A stretch of 64,000 nt of DNA. Origin: Amycolatopsis acidiphila (lineage in GTDB: Bacteria; Actinomycetota; Actinomycetes; Mycobacteriales; Pseudonocardiaceae). The stretch covers positions 6,386,001 to 6,450,000 of the forward strand of contig NZ_CP090063.1 of assembly GCF_021391495.1 (NCBI RefSeq), in the 5' to 3' direction. Below, piece by piece: positions 38,806-48,320 of the stretch. The notes beneath the pieces are model-generated. The model was not told the origin of the DNA and searched no databases. It saw only the letters and a program-made list of their open reading frames with translations. The position numbers were made by a program, and so were the translations under genes. Numbering within the stretch: position 1 is the stretch's first letter; every line of letters begins with the position of its first letter.

Positions 38806-39574
38806 GTGGCCTCCTGTGTGTTGCGGGGCACCCCCACCCGGGCTGGTCGCATGGCCGGTGTGTGCCGATCGCAGACCATCCGGCCGCCTCCACCAGTGCC
38901 GCGAACAGCCGCACGTCCTCGGTGTCCTGCTCCGGGTGCCACTGCACGCCCAGCACGAACCGCTCCCCGGGCACCTCCACGGCCTCGACGGTGCCGTCGG
39001 CCGCCCAGCCGACCGCCCGCAGATCGCCGCCGAGCGCGTCCACCGCCTGGTGGTGGTAGCACTGCCCTTTCGCTTCCGCACCGAGGATTCCCGCTGCGCG
39101 ACTGCCCTCGGCGAGGGTGATCCGGTTGTGCCCGTACACCGCGGGCGAGGGCTGGTGCTCGTGATGCCCGACGACCTCGGGCAGGTGCTGGGTCAGCGTG
39201 CCACCAAAAGCCACGTTGAGCACCTGCATGCCGCGGCACACCCCCAGCACCGGCAGCCCGCGCGCGACGGCGTCGTGCACCAGGGCGAACTCGAACTCGT
39301 CCCGCTCCGGGCGGGACACCGACGTCTCGTGCGCCTCCTGCCCGTACCGGGCGGGGTCGACGTCCGCGCCGCCGGCGATCACCAGAGCGTCCACGGCGGA
39401 CAGCGCCGAAGTGTCCGTACCCACAGCCGGAAGGAGAACCGGAACCCCGCCCGCCTTCACCACGGAGTCCACATAGGACCTCGGTAGCAGAGCCGCGGTG
39501 GTGTCCCACACCCCCCAGCGCGCGTTCTCCACGTAGGTGGAGATCCCGATCAGCCTAGAGCCGTTCGAAGCCAC
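38576..39574 (-). CDS. Gamma-glutamyl-gamma-aminobutyrate hydrolase-type C26 peptidase with abnormal 3' extension
   Basis: Class I glutamine-amidotransferase fold, catalytic Cys113 (GVCRGMQVLN), His212 and Glu214 (VQWHPEQD). PuuD-type enzymes remove glutamate from gamma-glutamylated intermediates. The family ends near residue 235, where this protein has FAALVEAAGW; no stop follows, and the frame runs on about 95 codons, 77 of them inside the aldehyde dehydrogenase gene in a different frame, giving 332 residues. The tail is Gly/Arg/Ala-rich and looks like out-of-frame translation. The normal stop was probably lost by a small indel near 38820-38880. GTG 39574 overlaps the end of the upstream ligase gene by 20 bp. 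Confidence 0.85.
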   Translation of the reverse strand: MASNGSRLIGISTYVENARWGVWDTTAALLPRSYVDSVVKAGGVPVLLPAVGTDTSALSAVDALVIAGGADVDPARYGQEAHETSVSRPERDEFEFALVHDAVARGLPVLGVCRGMQVLNVAFGGTLTQHLPEVVGHHEHQPSPAVYGHNRITLAEGSRAAGILGAEAKGQCYHHQAVDALGGDLRAVGWAADGTVEAVEVPGERFVLGVQWHPEQDTEDVRLFAALVEAAGWSAIGTHRPCDQPGWGCPATHRRPHGRDQPGDRGGRPVGGADVAGGDRRGDRAGAGGAARLACGRAGRPGAAAAAVRRRGRRRYRAPRAVGGDQLRPHDR

Positions 39575-40919
39575 GGAAGCGCTCCCAGTCGGTGACGGCG
39601 GCGTCGAACGCGGTGAGTTCGACGCGGGCGGCGTTGAGGTAGTGCTCGACGACCCCGTCGCCGAACGCGGCCCGGGCGATCTTGCTGTCCGCCAGCAGCT
39701 GCGCCGCGTCCCGCAGGGTGGCCGGCACGGTCGGCCTGCCGGAACCGTAGGCGTTGCCGGTGAACTCCGGCTCCAGCGGCAGCTCGTTCTCGATCCCGTG
39801 CAGGCCCGCCGCGATCAGCGCCGCGACCGCGAGGTAGGGGTTCACGTCGCCGCCGGGCACCCGGTTCTCCACCCGCAGCGACTGCCCGTGCCCGACGACC
39901 CGCAGCGCGCACGTGCGGTTGTCCGTCCCCCAGGCGACGGCCGTCGGTGCGAAGCTGCCGGGCACGAACCGCTTGTAGGAGTTGATGTTCGGCGCCAGGA
40001 AGTAGGTCAGCTCACGCAGGCAGGCCAGCTGCCCGGCGAGGAAGTGCTCCATCAGCTTCGAGAAGCCGCCCGGCCCGTCCCCGGCGAGCACCGGGGCACC
40101 GTCGGCCGAGCGCAGGCTGATGTGGATGTGGCAGGAGTTGCCCTCGCGCTCGTTGTACTTCGCCATGAAGGTCAGGCTCTTGCCCTCCTGCGCGGCGATC
40201 TCCTTCGCCCCGGTCTTGTAGATGCTGTGGTTGTCGCATGTGGACAGTGCATCGGTGTAGCGGAACGCGATCTCCTGCTGGCCGGGGTTGCACTCGCCCT
40301 TCGCGGACTCGACGTACATCCCCGCCGCGCCCATCTCGTTGCGGATGCGGCGGAGCAGCGGCTCGAGCCGGGCCGTGCCCAGCATCGAGTAGTCCACATT
40401 GTACTGGTTCGCCGGGGTCAGCTCGCGGTAGCCGCGGCGCCAGGCCTGCTCGTAGGTGTCGTCGAAGACGATGAACTCCAGCTCGGTGCCGACGAACGCG
40501 GCGAGCCCGCGCTCGGCCAGCCTGTCCAGCTGACGGCGCAGCACCTGACGCGGGGAGGCCGGTACCTCGCCGCCCTCGACCCACTCGACGTCCGCGAGCA
40601 CCAGCGCCGTGCCCTCCTGCCACGGGACGCGCCGCAACGTGGAGAAGTCCGGCCGCAGCACGAAGTCGCCGTACCCGCGCTCCCAGGACGACATCTCGTA
40701 GCCCTCGACGGTGTTCATGTCGACGTCCACCGCGAGGAGGTAGTTGCAGGCCTCGGTGGCGTGCGGCACGACCTCGTTGACGAAGTACTCGGCGGCGCAG
40801 CGCTTGCCCTGCAGCCGCCCCTGCATGTCGGTCATCGCGACCAGGACGGTGTCGAGCACGCCGTCCGCGGTCAGCCGGCGGAGTTCGTCGACGGTGAGCA
40901 TGCCCCTGGCACTGTTCAT
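39555..40919 (-). CDS. Glutamine synthetase-like gamma-glutamylamine ligase
   Basis: 454 residues from ATG 40919 (GAAGGG 7 bases upstream; GTG 40925 is too close to it). Glutamine synthetase fold with VGTELEFIVFDDTYE, the metal site in NSCHIHISL, and LAPNINSYKRFVPGSFAPTA. Such type III-like relatives (PuuA, GlnA3/GlnA4 of Streptomyces) ligate glutamate to polyamines or ethanolamine rather than to ammonia. Followed by the C26 hydrolase, aldehyde dehydrogenase and SDR; TetR is divergent. Exact amine unknown. Confidence 0.92.
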   Translation of the reverse strand: MNSARGMLTVDELRRLTADGVLDTVLVAMTDMQGRLQGKRCAAEYFVNEVVPHATEACNYLLAVDVDMNTVEGYEMSSWERGYGDFVLRPDFSTLRRVPWQEGTALVLADVEWVEGGEVPASPRQVLRRQLDRLAERGLAAFVGTELEFIVFDDTYEQAWRRGYRELTPANQYNVDYSMLGTARLEPLLRRIRNEMGAAGMYVESAKGECNPGQQEIAFRYTDALSTCDNHSIYKTGAKEIAAQEGKSLTFMAKYNEREGNSCHIHISLRSADGAPVLAGDGPGGFSKLMEHFLAGQLACLRELTYFLAPNINSYKRFVPGSFAPTAVAWGTDNRTCALRVVGHGQSLRVENRVPGGDVNPYLAVAALIAAGLHGIENELPLEPEFTGNAYGSGRPTVPATLRDAAQLLADSKIARAAFGDGVVEHYLNAARVELTAFDAAVTDWERFRGFERL

Positions 40920-40998
40920 CCGCACACCCTTCCGCGCAGTCGTTCATCCCGTCAAAGGACCACTATTGATCCATTGGCCGGCACTGTCAAGCGCACTA

Positions 40999-41011
40999 AT
41001 TAGAGGCTAAT
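40999..41011. promoter_or_regulatory. Dyad ATTAG-AGG-CTAAT, probable TetR operator
   Basis: A perfect 5-bp inverted repeat with 3-base spacer lies 10 bp before the GTG start of TetR and 80 bp from the ligase start. No ribosome site precedes that GTG, so the message may be leaderless and the dyad would overlap its promoter. Confidence 0.5.
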
Positions 41012-41020
41012 CTCCAATAC

Positions 41021-41620
41021 GTGGGGAGACCCCCGAGGCACAGTGAGGACGACCTGCTCGACGCGGCCGTCCGGCAGTTCGCGACGGCCGGCACGGGGGG
41101 TGTGACGATGGCCGCGGTCGCCCGCGCGACAGGCGCTCCCAGCGGCTCGGTCTACCACCGCTTCGCCGACCGGTCCGCGCTGCTCGCCGCGACCTGGTTG
41201 CGCACCGTCGGGCGCTTCCACGAGGACTACCTGCCGATCCTCCGGCAGGAGCCGCCCGTCGAGGCCGCCGTCGCCGCGACGGCACACGTGATCCGCTGGT
41301 GCCGGGCGCATCCGGACGAGGCGCAGGTGCTGTACGCGGGGAAGCGGGCGTTCGGCGACAGCGACTGGTCGGCCGCGGACAAGGCGGCCGCCGAGCGGAC
41401 CGACCGGAACCTCGAACAGGCCTGGCGGGGGCTGCTGCGCCGGCTGCGACCGCTGACCGGCCACCGGACCGACGAGCTCCTGCTCGTGCTCGTCGACCTG
41501 CCCTACGGCGCCTTGCGCCGCCATCTCGAACAGGGCGAAGCACCGCCGGCCCGCACGATCGACCTGGTCACGCGCGCCGCCCGGACCCTGCTCACCAGCG
41601 AAGGGGAGACACGTGGCTGA
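41021..41620 (+). CDS. TetR-family regulator of the amine catabolism cluster
   Basis: 199 residues from GTG 41021. The N-terminal domain (DDLLDAAVRQFATAGTGGVT, then ATGAPSGSVYHRFADRSALL) is a clear TetR helix-turn-helix. The effector domain is generic with a run of Trp/Arg. Divergent from the glutamine synthetase-like gene, so it is the likely repressor of that operon; its stop overlaps the amidohydrolase start by 8 bp, linking the two. Confidence 0.9.
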   Translation: MGRPPRHSEDDLLDAAVRQFATAGTGGVTMAAVARATGAPSGSVYHRFADRSALLAATWLRTVGRFHEDYLPILRQEPPVEAAVAATAHVIRWCRAHPDEAQVLYAGKRAFGDSDWSAADKAAAERTDRNLEQAWRGLLRRLRPLTGHRTDELLLVLVDLPYGALRRHLEQGEAPPARTIDLVTRAARTLLTSEGETRG

Positions 41621-42431
41621 GGAGATCATCGACGCCTGGATGCAGCAGCCGAACCAGCGGTTCATGGCCCAGCCGTGGCTGGAGACGTTGCTGCGCTGGA
41701 CGGACATGGAGCGCGTGGTGCCGCCGGTCCCGGCGACGCTCGGCGCGATGGACCAGGCGGGGGTGCGCGTCGGCCTGCTGTCGGCGTGGCACGGCCCGAA
41801 CGGCGTGCTGATCTCGAACGACGAGGTCGCGGAGCTGGTCGGCAGGCATCCGGACCGGTTCGCCGGCGTCGCGACGGTCGATCTCACCGATCCGGTCGGC
41901 GCGGTGCGCGAGATCCGCCGCTGCGTGCGGGACCTGGGGTTCGTCGGCGTGCGGGTCGTGCCGTGGCTGTGGAACCTGCCGCCCAACGACCGGCGCTACT
42001 ACCCGGTGTACGTCGCCTGTGTGGAGGAGGACGTGCCGTTCTGCACGCAGATCGGGCACACCGGCCCGCTGTGCCCGTCCGAGCCGGGGCGGCCGATCCC
42101 GTACCTGGACGAGGTGCTGCTCGACTTCCCGCAGCTGGTCGTCGTCGGCGGGCACGTCGGCTACCCGTGGCTGGCGGAAGTCCTTTCGCTGGCCCGGAAG
42201 TACCCGAACTTCTACGTGGACACCTCGGCGTACGCGGTGCACCGGCTGCCACCGGAGCTGGTGGAGTTTCTGCGGGGTCGCGGGCGGACGCGGGTGTTGT
42301 TCGGCAGCAACTACCCGATGATCACGCCCGCCCAGTGCCTCAGGCGGCTGGACGAGCTGGGCCTGGGCGCCGAAGCACGGGAGCTGTTCCTCGGAGGCAA
42401 CGCACGGCGCGTGTTCTCGCTACCGGTCTAG
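41613..42431 (+). CDS. Amidohydrolase family 2 protein
   Basis: 272 residues from GTG 41613. TIM-barrel metal-dependent hydrolase or decarboxylase of the amidohydrolase 2 group (ACMSD and related). Segments FAGVATVDLTDPVGAVREIR, GFVGVRVVPWLWNLPPNDRR, VVVGGHVGYPWLAEVL and LFGSNYPMITPAQCL are characteristic; metal ligands likely His in TQIGHTGP and GGHVG and Asp/Asn near the end (GSNYP instead of the common GSDYP). The N-terminal HxH is absent, as in some family members. Overlaps the TetR gene (8 bp) and the convergent monooxygenase (12 bp). Confidence 0.85.
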   Translation: MAEEIIDAWMQQPNQRFMAQPWLETLLRWTDMERVVPPVPATLGAMDQAGVRVGLLSAWHGPNGVLISNDEVAELVGRHPDRFAGVATVDLTDPVGAVREIRRCVRDLGFVGVRVVPWLWNLPPNDRRYYPVYVACVEEDVPFCTQIGHTGPLCPSEPGRPIPYLDEVLLDFPQLVVVGGHVGYPWLAEVLSLARKYPNFYVDTSAYAVHRLPPELVEFLRGRGRTRVLFGSNYPMITPAQCLRRLDELGLGAEARELFLGGNARRVFSLPV

Positions 42432-43466
42432 CAGCCGGCGGATCTCGGTCACGGCCGATCGTCCGGCGCGGTTCGCCCCGATCGTGCTGGCGGACGGGCC
42501 GTAGCCGACGAGGTGCAGGCGCGGGTCGGCGACCACCCGGGTGCCGGCCATCCGGATGCCGCCGCCCGGCGCCCGCAGGTGCAACGGCGCGAGGTGGTCG
42601 AGCGCGGCGCGGAAGCCGGTCGCCCACAGGATCACGTCGGCACGCTGCCCGGTGCCGTCCGGCCACACGATGCCGTCCCCGGTGAGGCGCTCGAACATCG
42701 GCTTGCGGTCGAGGATCCCCTGCTCGATCCCCCGGCGGACCTCGGGCGTGCGCACCAGTCCGGTCACGCTCACCACGCTGCCGGGCGGCAGCCCCTCGCG
42801 GACCCGGCGCTCGACCTTCGCGACCGCCCTGCGCCCGAGGCCCGGGGTGAAGTCGAGGTCGAACCACTCCGGCTCGCGCCGGGTGACCCAGGTGGTGCCG
42901 CTCGCGACCTCGGCGATCTCCAGCAGCAGCTGCACCCCGGAGGTACCGCCGCCGACCACCACGACGTGCTTGCCGCGGAACTCCTCGGCGCTCTGGAAGT
43001 CCGCGGTGTGCAGCTGGCGGCCGCGGAAGGTCTCCTGGCCCGGGTAGTGCGGCCAGAACGGGCGGTCCCAGGTGCCGGTCGCGTTGATCAGGGCGCGCGC
43101 GGACCAGGAACCGGTGGCACTCTCGACGAGCAGCCGCTCGCCCTCGTCCCGGACCGACAGCACGTCGACCGGACGCAGCACGGGAAGGTCGAAGGTGCGC
43201 TCGTACCGCCCGAAGTACTCGGACACGACGTCGGAGGCGGGCCGGTCGGGTTCGGGGTCGCCCAGCGCTATGCCCGGCAGGTCGTGGATGCCGTGCACCT
43301 TGCCCAGCCGCAGCGACGGCCACCGGTACTGCCACGCGCCGCCGGGCCGTTTGCCGTGGTCGAGCAGCACGAACCCGGAGTTGTTGCGGAAGCCGGTCCG
43401 CCGCAGGTGGTACGCCGCCGACAACCCGGCCTGCCCCGCACCGATCACCACCACGTCAGTTCGCAC
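42420..43466 (-). CDS. Flavin-containing monooxygenase-like NAD(P)-binding oxidoreductase
   Basis: 348 residues. FAD motif VVVIGAGQAGLSAAYHLRRT at the start, then RPGGAWQYRWPSLRLGKV, and a second nucleotide motif HVVVVGGGTSGVQLLLEIAE near residue 170; LWATGFRAALDHL corresponds to the ATG motif of flavin monooxygenases. Shorter than Baeyer-Villiger enzymes and close to YdaO/CzcO-like proteins. It is tail to tail with the amidohydrolase, overlapping 12 bp. Substrate unknown. Confidence 0.9.
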   Translation of the reverse strand: MRTDVVVIGAGQAGLSAAYHLRRTGFRNNSGFVLLDHGKRPGGAWQYRWPSLRLGKVHGIHDLPGIALGDPEPDRPASDVVSEYFGRYERTFDLPVLRPVDVLSVRDEGERLLVESATGSWSARALINATGTWDRPFWPHYPGQETFRGRQLHTADFQSAEEFRGKHVVVVGGGTSGVQLLLEIAEVASGTTWVTRREPEWFDLDFTPGLGRRAVAKVERRVREGLPPGSVVSVTGLVRTPEVRRGIEQGILDRKPMFERLTGDGIVWPDGTGQRADVILWATGFRAALDHLAPLHLRAPGGGIRMAGTRVVADPRLHLVGYGPSASTIGANRAGRSAVTEIRRLLDR

Positions 43467-43511
43467 GTGGATGTAACGGCGGCGCCGGCGCGGTGCTTCC
43501 CGGAACCAGGC

Positions 43512-44198
43512 TCAGCGGCGGCGGATCGCCCGGAAGATCGCCAAGATCGCCAGCAGGCCCGCGACCCCGGCCAGCACGGGAGCCAACCGCTTCGCGACCG
43601 ACGTGCCCGCCAGGTCGAACAGGTCGATGGCCTCGGCTTCCTTCGGCGCCGCGGGCTTCACGGCCTCGAGCTTCGGCTTCGTCTCGGTGGGCTGCCCCGT
43701 CGCGGCGACGGCTTCGGCCGCCGGCGGGGCAGCCGCCTCAGGGGCGGGCTCCTCCGATGCGCTCAGCTTGTTCGCCAGGTTCGTCGCGAACTGGTCCAGG
43801 ATCTTGCCGCCGACCTCGGAGATCATGCCCCGGCCGAACTGCGCCGGACGCCCGGTCACGTTCAGGTCCGTCGCGACGGTCCCCTTGGTGTGGCCGCCGT
43901 CCTCGGTGAGCGTCACCGTGACGGTCGCGGCCGCGGTGCCCGCACCGCGGGAGTCCTTCCCGGAGGCCTTGATCACGATCTTGCGGGCGGCCTCGTCCTT
44001 CTCCAGGAACTCGCCTGCGCCCTTGTACAGCAACGAGATCGGCCCGAGCTTGACCTTGACCGTGCCGGTGAAGGAGTCACCTTCGACCTTCGTCAGCGTG
44101 GCACCCGGCATGCACGGCGCGACACTCTCCGGATCGGTGACGGCCTGCCACACCTTGGCGGGCGGCGCCGGAACGGTGAACTCGTGGTCAAGCCGCAC
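43512..44198 (-). CDS. coxG: CoxG-like SRPBCC protein with membrane tail
   Basis: 228 residues from GTG 44198 behind GGGAGG. The CoxG/SRPBCC domain fills residues 1-150 (DHEFTVPAPPAKVWQAVTDP, CMPGATLTKVEGDSFTGTVK, GRGMISEVGGKILDQF). An Ala/Pro/Glu-rich linker follows, then a hydrophobic segment VLAGVAGLLAILAIF before the basic end RAIRRR, which would anchor the protein in the membrane. CoxG is needed to bring CO dehydrogenase to the membrane in Oligotropha. Fits the molybdenum hydroxylase genes upstream. Confidence 0.9.
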   Translation of the reverse strand: MRLDHEFTVPAPPAKVWQAVTDPESVAPCMPGATLTKVEGDSFTGTVKVKLGPISLLYKGAGEFLEKDEAARKIVIKASGKDSRGAGTAAATVTVTLTEDGGHTKGTVATDLNVTGRPAQFGRGMISEVGGKILDQFATNLANKLSASEEPAPEAAAPPAAEAVAATGQPTETKPKLEAVKPAAPKEAEAIDLFDLAGTSVAKRLAPVLAGVAGLLAILAIFRAIRRR

Positions 44199-44228
44199 GG
44201 CCTGACCTCCCTTCGTCGTCGGGATGTG

Positions 44229-44279
44229 CCCTGAAGGGCACCCTGACGGCACTTTACGCCGTCGGGGCACCCTTCAGGG
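44229..44279. terminator. Long imperfect hairpin between coxM and coxG
   Basis: Arms CCCTGAAGGGCACCCTGACG plus GC (44229-44250) and their complement (44258-44279) pair at 19 of 22 positions around ACTTTAC. Strong enough to end or attenuate transcription from coxSLM before coxG; there is no T-tract. Confidence 0.6.
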
Positions 44280-44287
44280 CGAGCGAG

Positions 44288-45142
44288 CTACCCCGCGACC
44301 GCCGCGGAGACGGCCCGGCCGGTCAGCACCCGGGCCAGTTCCTGCCGGTACTCGATGTCGGCGTTGCCGTCCACCGTCGGGTTCGTCCCTTCCGCCGCGT
44401 GCGCGGCCGCGGCGCGGACGTTCTCCGCCGTCGCCGGCTGGCCGACCAGCGCCTGCTCGACGGCGCTGGCGCGGACCGGCGTGGCGGCCATGTTCGTCAG
44501 CCCGACCCGCGCTTCGGCGATGGCGTCGCCGTCGGTGCGGACCGTGACCGCGACGGCCACCATCGACCAGGCCTGTGCCACCCGGTTGAACTTCTCGTAG
44601 TGCGCGCGCCAGCCGGTGTGCTTGGGCACCCGGACCTCGACCAGGATCTCGGCCGGCGTCATCGACGTCGTGAAGAAGTCCTGGAAGAACTCGGCCGCGG
44701 GCACCGTGCGCCGCCCGTCCATGCCGGCGACGACCATCTCCGCGTCCAGCGCGAGTGCCGGGGCCAGCAGGTCACCGGCCGGGTCCGCGTGCGCGAGCGC
44801 ACCGCCGAACGTGCCGCGGTGGCGCACCTGCGGGTCGGCCACCGTGTCGGTCGCCCTGGCCAGCAGCGCTGCGTGCTCGGCGATCAGGTGATCGCGCTGC
44901 ACGTCGTAGTGCGTGGTCATGGCGCCGATGACCAGCGCGTCCCCGTCCTCGCGGACTCCGCGCAGCTCGGCGATCTTGCCGAGGTCGACGATCGTCGTGG
45001 GCGCGGCCAGCCGCATCCGCAGCACCGGCAGCAGGCTCTGCCCGCCCGCCAGCACCTTGGCGTCCTCGCCTGCGTCCGACAGCGCCTGGACCGCTTCGTC
45101 CACTGTGGACGGAGCTACGTAGTCGAAGGCAGCGGGGATCAC
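44288..45142 (-). CDS. coxM: Molybdenum hydroxylase FAD-binding subunit (CoxM)
   Basis: 284 residues from GTG 45142; GTGA overlap with the coxL stop. FAD-binding of the vanillyl-alcohol type: DAKVLAGGQSLLPVLRMR (pyrophosphate loop) and TVADPQVRHRGTFGGALAHA, typical of CO dehydrogenase medium subunits and relatives. Passes electrons from the Mo site and iron-sulfur clusters to the quinone pool. Third gene of coxS-coxL-coxM. Confidence 0.94.
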   Translation of the reverse strand: MIPAAFDYVAPSTVDEAVQALSDAGEDAKVLAGGQSLLPVLRMRLAAPTTIVDLGKIAELRGVREDGDALVIGAMTTHYDVQRDHLIAEHAALLARATDTVADPQVRHRGTFGGALAHADPAGDLLAPALALDAEMVVAGMDGRRTVPAAEFFQDFFTTSMTPAEILVEVRVPKHTGWRAHYEKFNRVAQAWSMVAVAVTVRTDGDAIAEARVGLTNMAATPVRASAVEQALVGQPATAENVRAAAAHAAEGTNPTVDGNADIEYRQELARVLTGRAVSAAVAG

Positions 45143-47577
45143 TGGGCACCTCCAGAAGCGTCGATCGAACCCAAACCGCCGCCGGCCTCGCTGCCGAGCC
45201 CGCCGGCATCCTTCTGGCCGCGATGGACCGCGGCCCACACCCGCATCGGCGAGCACGGCATCTCGATGTCGTCGACACCCAGGTGCCGAACCGCGTCGAC
45301 GACCGCGTTGACGACCGCCGGGGTGGAGGCGATCGTGCCCGCCTCGCCGACGCCCTTGACGCCCAGCGGGTTCGTGGTCGACGGCGTCTCCGTGCGGTCG
45401 GTCGTGAAGCTCGGCAGGTCCGCCGCCGAGGGCAGCAGGTAGTCGGCGAAGGTGCCCGTCGTCAGCGTGCCGCTCTCGTCGTACACCGCCTCCTCGAACA
45501 GCGCCTGCGCGATGCCCTGCGCGAGCCCGCCGTGGACCTGTCCCTCCACGATCAGCGGGTTCACCACCGACCCGATGTCGTCGACGCAGACGTAGGAGCG
45601 CAGGTTCACCCGCCCTGTCTCGGTGTCCACCTCGGCCGCGCACAGGTGCGTACCGTGCGGGAACGAGAAGTTCTCCGGGTCGAACACCGCGTCCGAGTCC
45701 AGCGTCGGCTCGATGCCGTCGGGCAGGTTGTGCGCCAGGAACGCCGAGAACGCGATGTCCTGGATGGTGGTGGACTTGTCGGTGCCGCGGACGGTGAACT
45801 TGCCCTGGGCGAACTCGAGGTCGTCCGGCGAGCACTCCATCAGGTGCGCGGCGATCGTGCGGGCCTTCGTCACGACCTTCTCCGCGGCCTTGACCACCGC
45901 GATCCCGCCTACCACCAGTGAGCGCGAACCGTAGGTGTCCAGGCCCTTCGCCGAGGACTGGGTGTCGCCGTGGAGGACCTCGACGTCCTCGAACGGCACG
46001 CCCAGCTGGTCGGCCACGATCTGGCTCCACGCCGTCTCGTGCCCCTGGCCGTGTGCGGAAGCCCCGGTGACCACCTCGACCTTGCCGGTGGCCAGCATCC
46101 GGATCGAGGCCGCCTCCCAGCCCCCGGCGCCGTAGTCGAGCGAGCCGACCACCCGCGACGGGGCCAAGCCGCACATCTCGGTGAAAGTCGAGATGCCGAT
46201 GCCCAGCTGCACCGGGTCGTTCCGGTCGCGCCGCTCCTTCTGCTCCCGCCGCAGCCCGTCGTAGTCGAACAGCTGCATGGCCTTCTCGGTCGCCGCCTCG
46301 TAGTTGCCCGAGTCGTAGGTCAGCCCGGCGACCGTGGTGAACGGGAACTCCTCGTGCTTGATCCAGTTCTTCTTGCGCAGCTCCATCGGTTCCATGCCGA
46401 GCTCGGCCGCGAGCTCGTCCATGATCCGCTCGATGCCGAACGTCGCCTCCGGCCGCCCGGCGCCGCGGTAGGCGTCGGTCAGCGTCGTGTTGGTGAACAC
46501 GGTGGTGCACGCGAAGTGGTAGGCGGGAATCTTGTAGATCGCGTTGAACATGAACGCGCCCAGGATCGGCACGCCTGGCCCCACCAGGCCGAGGTAGGCG
46601 CCCATGTCGGCGAGCAACTCGACCTTGAGCCCGGTCACCGTGCCATCGCGGTTCGCCGCGATGGTGATGTCCTGGACCTGGTCGCGGCCGTGGTGCGCGG
46701 CGAGCATCGTCTCCGAGCGGGATTCCGTCCACTTCACCGGTTTGCCCAGTTTCTGGGCGACCAACAGGGACATCGTCTCTTCGGGAATCACGGCGAGCTT
46801 GCCGCCGAACCCGCCGCCGACGTCCGGGGCGATCACCCGCAGCTTGTGCTCGGGAATGCCGAGGGTCAGCGCGGCCATCGTCTTGAGGATGTGCGGTACC
46901 TGGGTGGCCGACCACATGGTGATCTGTGCGCCCGTCGGGTCGACCATGCAGGAGCGCGGCTCCATGAACGCCGGGATCAGCCGCTGCTGCCGGAATCGCC
47001 GCTTGACGACGACTTCCGCGCCGGAAATGGCCTCTTCGACGTTTCCGCCCGAACCCGCTTCGCCGGAGTCGAACACCCACAGCGCGTTGCGGTTGGTGCC
47101 CAGCTCCTCGTGCACCAGCGGCGCACCTTCGGCGAGCGCGTTCTCCAGGCCCAGTACGACGGGCAGTTCCTCGTAGTCGACCTCGATCGCTTCGAGCGCG
47201 TCGGTCGCTTCGGCCTTGCTGCGCGCGACGACGACCGCGACACCTTCACCGGCGAAGTTGACCGTGTCGGCCGCCAGAACGGGGCGCCGCGGGCTCTTCA
47301 TGTCCGGGGTGATCGGCCAGGCGCACGGCAAGCCGATGCTGCCGTCGGGGTCGAGATCGGTCGCGGTGTACACCGCGATGACGCCGGGCCTGGTCTTCGC
47401 CTCGGACGTGTCGATGCTGTTGATCCTCGCGTGTGCGAACGGGCTGCGCAGGATCGCCAGGTGCAGCAGGCCCGGCAGCGTCAGGTTGTCGGTCCAGCGC
47501 GTGCGCCCGGTGATCAGCCGCGCGTCCTCCTTGCGGCTGCGGGCCTTGCCGACCTCGGGCTCGATCGTCGCGGTCAC
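45139..47577 (-). CDS. coxL: Molybdenum hydroxylase large subunit, form II CoxL-like
   Basis: 812 residues from GTG 47577. Xanthine-oxidase-family molybdopterin subunit. Residues 369-375 read AYRGAGR, the form II motif; true CO dehydrogenases (form I) have AYxCSFR there, so the Cu-binding cysteine is missing. The pterin-site GGGFGGK (254-260), [13 protein letters not shown] [17 protein letters not shown], and the catalytic Glu in [10 protein letters not shown] are present. It is therefore an active-looking Mo hydroxylase with uncertain substrate. Middle gene of a coupled trio; xdhC and VWA genes upstream. Confidence 0.95.
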   Translation of the reverse strand: MTATIEPEVGKARSRKEDARLITGRTRWTDNLTLPGLLHLAILRSPFAHARINSIDTSEAKTRPGVIAVYTATDLDPDGSIGLPCAWPITPDMKSPRRPVLAADTVNFAGEGVAVVVARSKAEATDALEAIEVDYEELPVVLGLENALAEGAPLVHEELGTNRNALWVFDSGEAGSGGNVEEAISGAEVVVKRRFRQQRLIPAFMEPRSCMVDPTGAQITMWSATQVPHILKTMAALTLGIPEHKLRVIAPDVGGGFGGKLAVIPEETMSLLVAQKLGKPVKWTESRSETMLAAHHGRDQVQDITIAANRDGTVTGLKVELLADMGAYLGLVGPGVPILGAFMFNAIYKIPAYHFACTTVFTNTTLTDAYRGAGRPEATFGIERIMDELAAELGMEPMELRKKNWIKHEEFPFTTVAGLTYDSGNYEAATEKAMQLFDYDGLRREQKERRDRNDPVQLGIGISTFTEMCGLAPSRVVGSLDYGAGGWEAASIRMLATGKVEVVTGASAHGQGHETAWSQIVADQLGVPFEDVEVLHGDTQSSAKGLDTYGSRSLVVGGIAVVKAAEKVVTKARTIAAHLMECSPDDLEFAQGKFTVRGTDKSTTIQDIAFSAFLAHNLPDGIEPTLDSDAVFDPENFSFPHGTHLCAAEVDTETGRVNLRSYVCVDDIGSVVNPLIVEGQVHGGLAQGIAQALFEEAVYDESGTLTTGTFADYLLPSAADLPSFTTDRTETPSTTNPLGVKGVGEAGTIASTPAVVNAVVDAVRHLGVDDIEMPCSPMRVWAAVHRGQKDAGGLGSEAGGGLGSIDASGGAQ

Positions 47578-47578
47578 G

Positions 47579-48112
47579 TCACTCGCCCCCGATCGCGCTC
47601 GGCTCGCGCACGCCGGAGCCGTCCACCCGCTCGGCCTCGGGGCCGGCGCCGGGGCTCATGTGCTGCGCGGCGTCGCGAACGGCGCGGACGATGTTCTGGT
47701 AACCGGTGCAGCGGCAGAGGTTGCCTTCCAGCCCCTCGCGGACGGCCTTCTCGTCCGGATCGGGGTTGTCGGCCAGCAGGTCGATCGACTGCATGATCAT
47801 GCCCGGCGTGCAGAACCCGCACTGCAGCGCGTGGTTGTCGTGGAACGCCTGCTGCACGGGGTGCAGCTGTCCGTCGCGCGCCAGTCCTTCGATCGTGGTG
47901 ATCTCGCAGCCGTCCGCCTGCACGGCCAGTACCGAGCAGGACTTCACGCTCTGCCCGTTCAGGTGGACGGTGCACGCACCGCAGTTGCTCGTGTCGCAGC
48001 CGATGACGGTGCCGACTTTCCCGAGTGTCTCCCTCAGGTAGTGAACGAGCAACGTACGGGGTTCGACCTCGTCGGAATACTGGGTTCCGTCGACAGTGAC
48101 GGTGATACGCAT
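47579..48112 (-). CDS. coxS: Molybdenum hydroxylase iron-sulfur subunit (CoxS)
   Basis: 177 residues from ATG 48112. Plant-type [2Fe-2S] site in [18 protein letters not shown] and a second [2Fe-2S] site in [15 protein letters not shown] plus [13 protein letters not shown]. The tail after the second cluster is about 15 residues longer than usual. First gene of coxS-coxL-coxM; 1-bp gap to coxL. A 208-bp region before it, holding no gene, separates it from xdhC and must carry the promoter. Confidence 0.95.
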   Translation of the reverse strand: MRITVTVDGTQYSDEVEPRTLLVHYLRETLGKVGTVIGCDTSNCGACTVHLNGQSVKSCSVLAVQADGCEITTIEGLARDGQLHPVQQAFHDNHALQCGFCTPGMIMQSIDLLADNPDPDEKAVREGLEGNLCRCTGYQNIVRAVRDAAQHMSPGAGPEAERVDGSGVREPSAIGGE

Positions 48113-48320
48113 TGAGGCCCTCCAGTGGTGGGAGCTGGGGTGATCGGCTTCACACCGGAGCCTCCTACTTATGCCGCCGCCGGACAAGTGCTGGCCGGGT
48201 GACAACTTCCGGCCGCTTCCGCAGTTGCGTTCACGGCTAAGGTTTTTCGCCGATTCTGCGGATATCCACAGTGCACGGACCGACAAAATTTTTGCGAACG
48301 ATCACACGGCTGTGGAACTA

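Noticed and set aside
45139..47577. True aerobic CO dehydrogenase (form I)
   Set aside because: The active-site loop is AYRGAGR rather than AYxCSFR, so CO oxidation should not be assumed.
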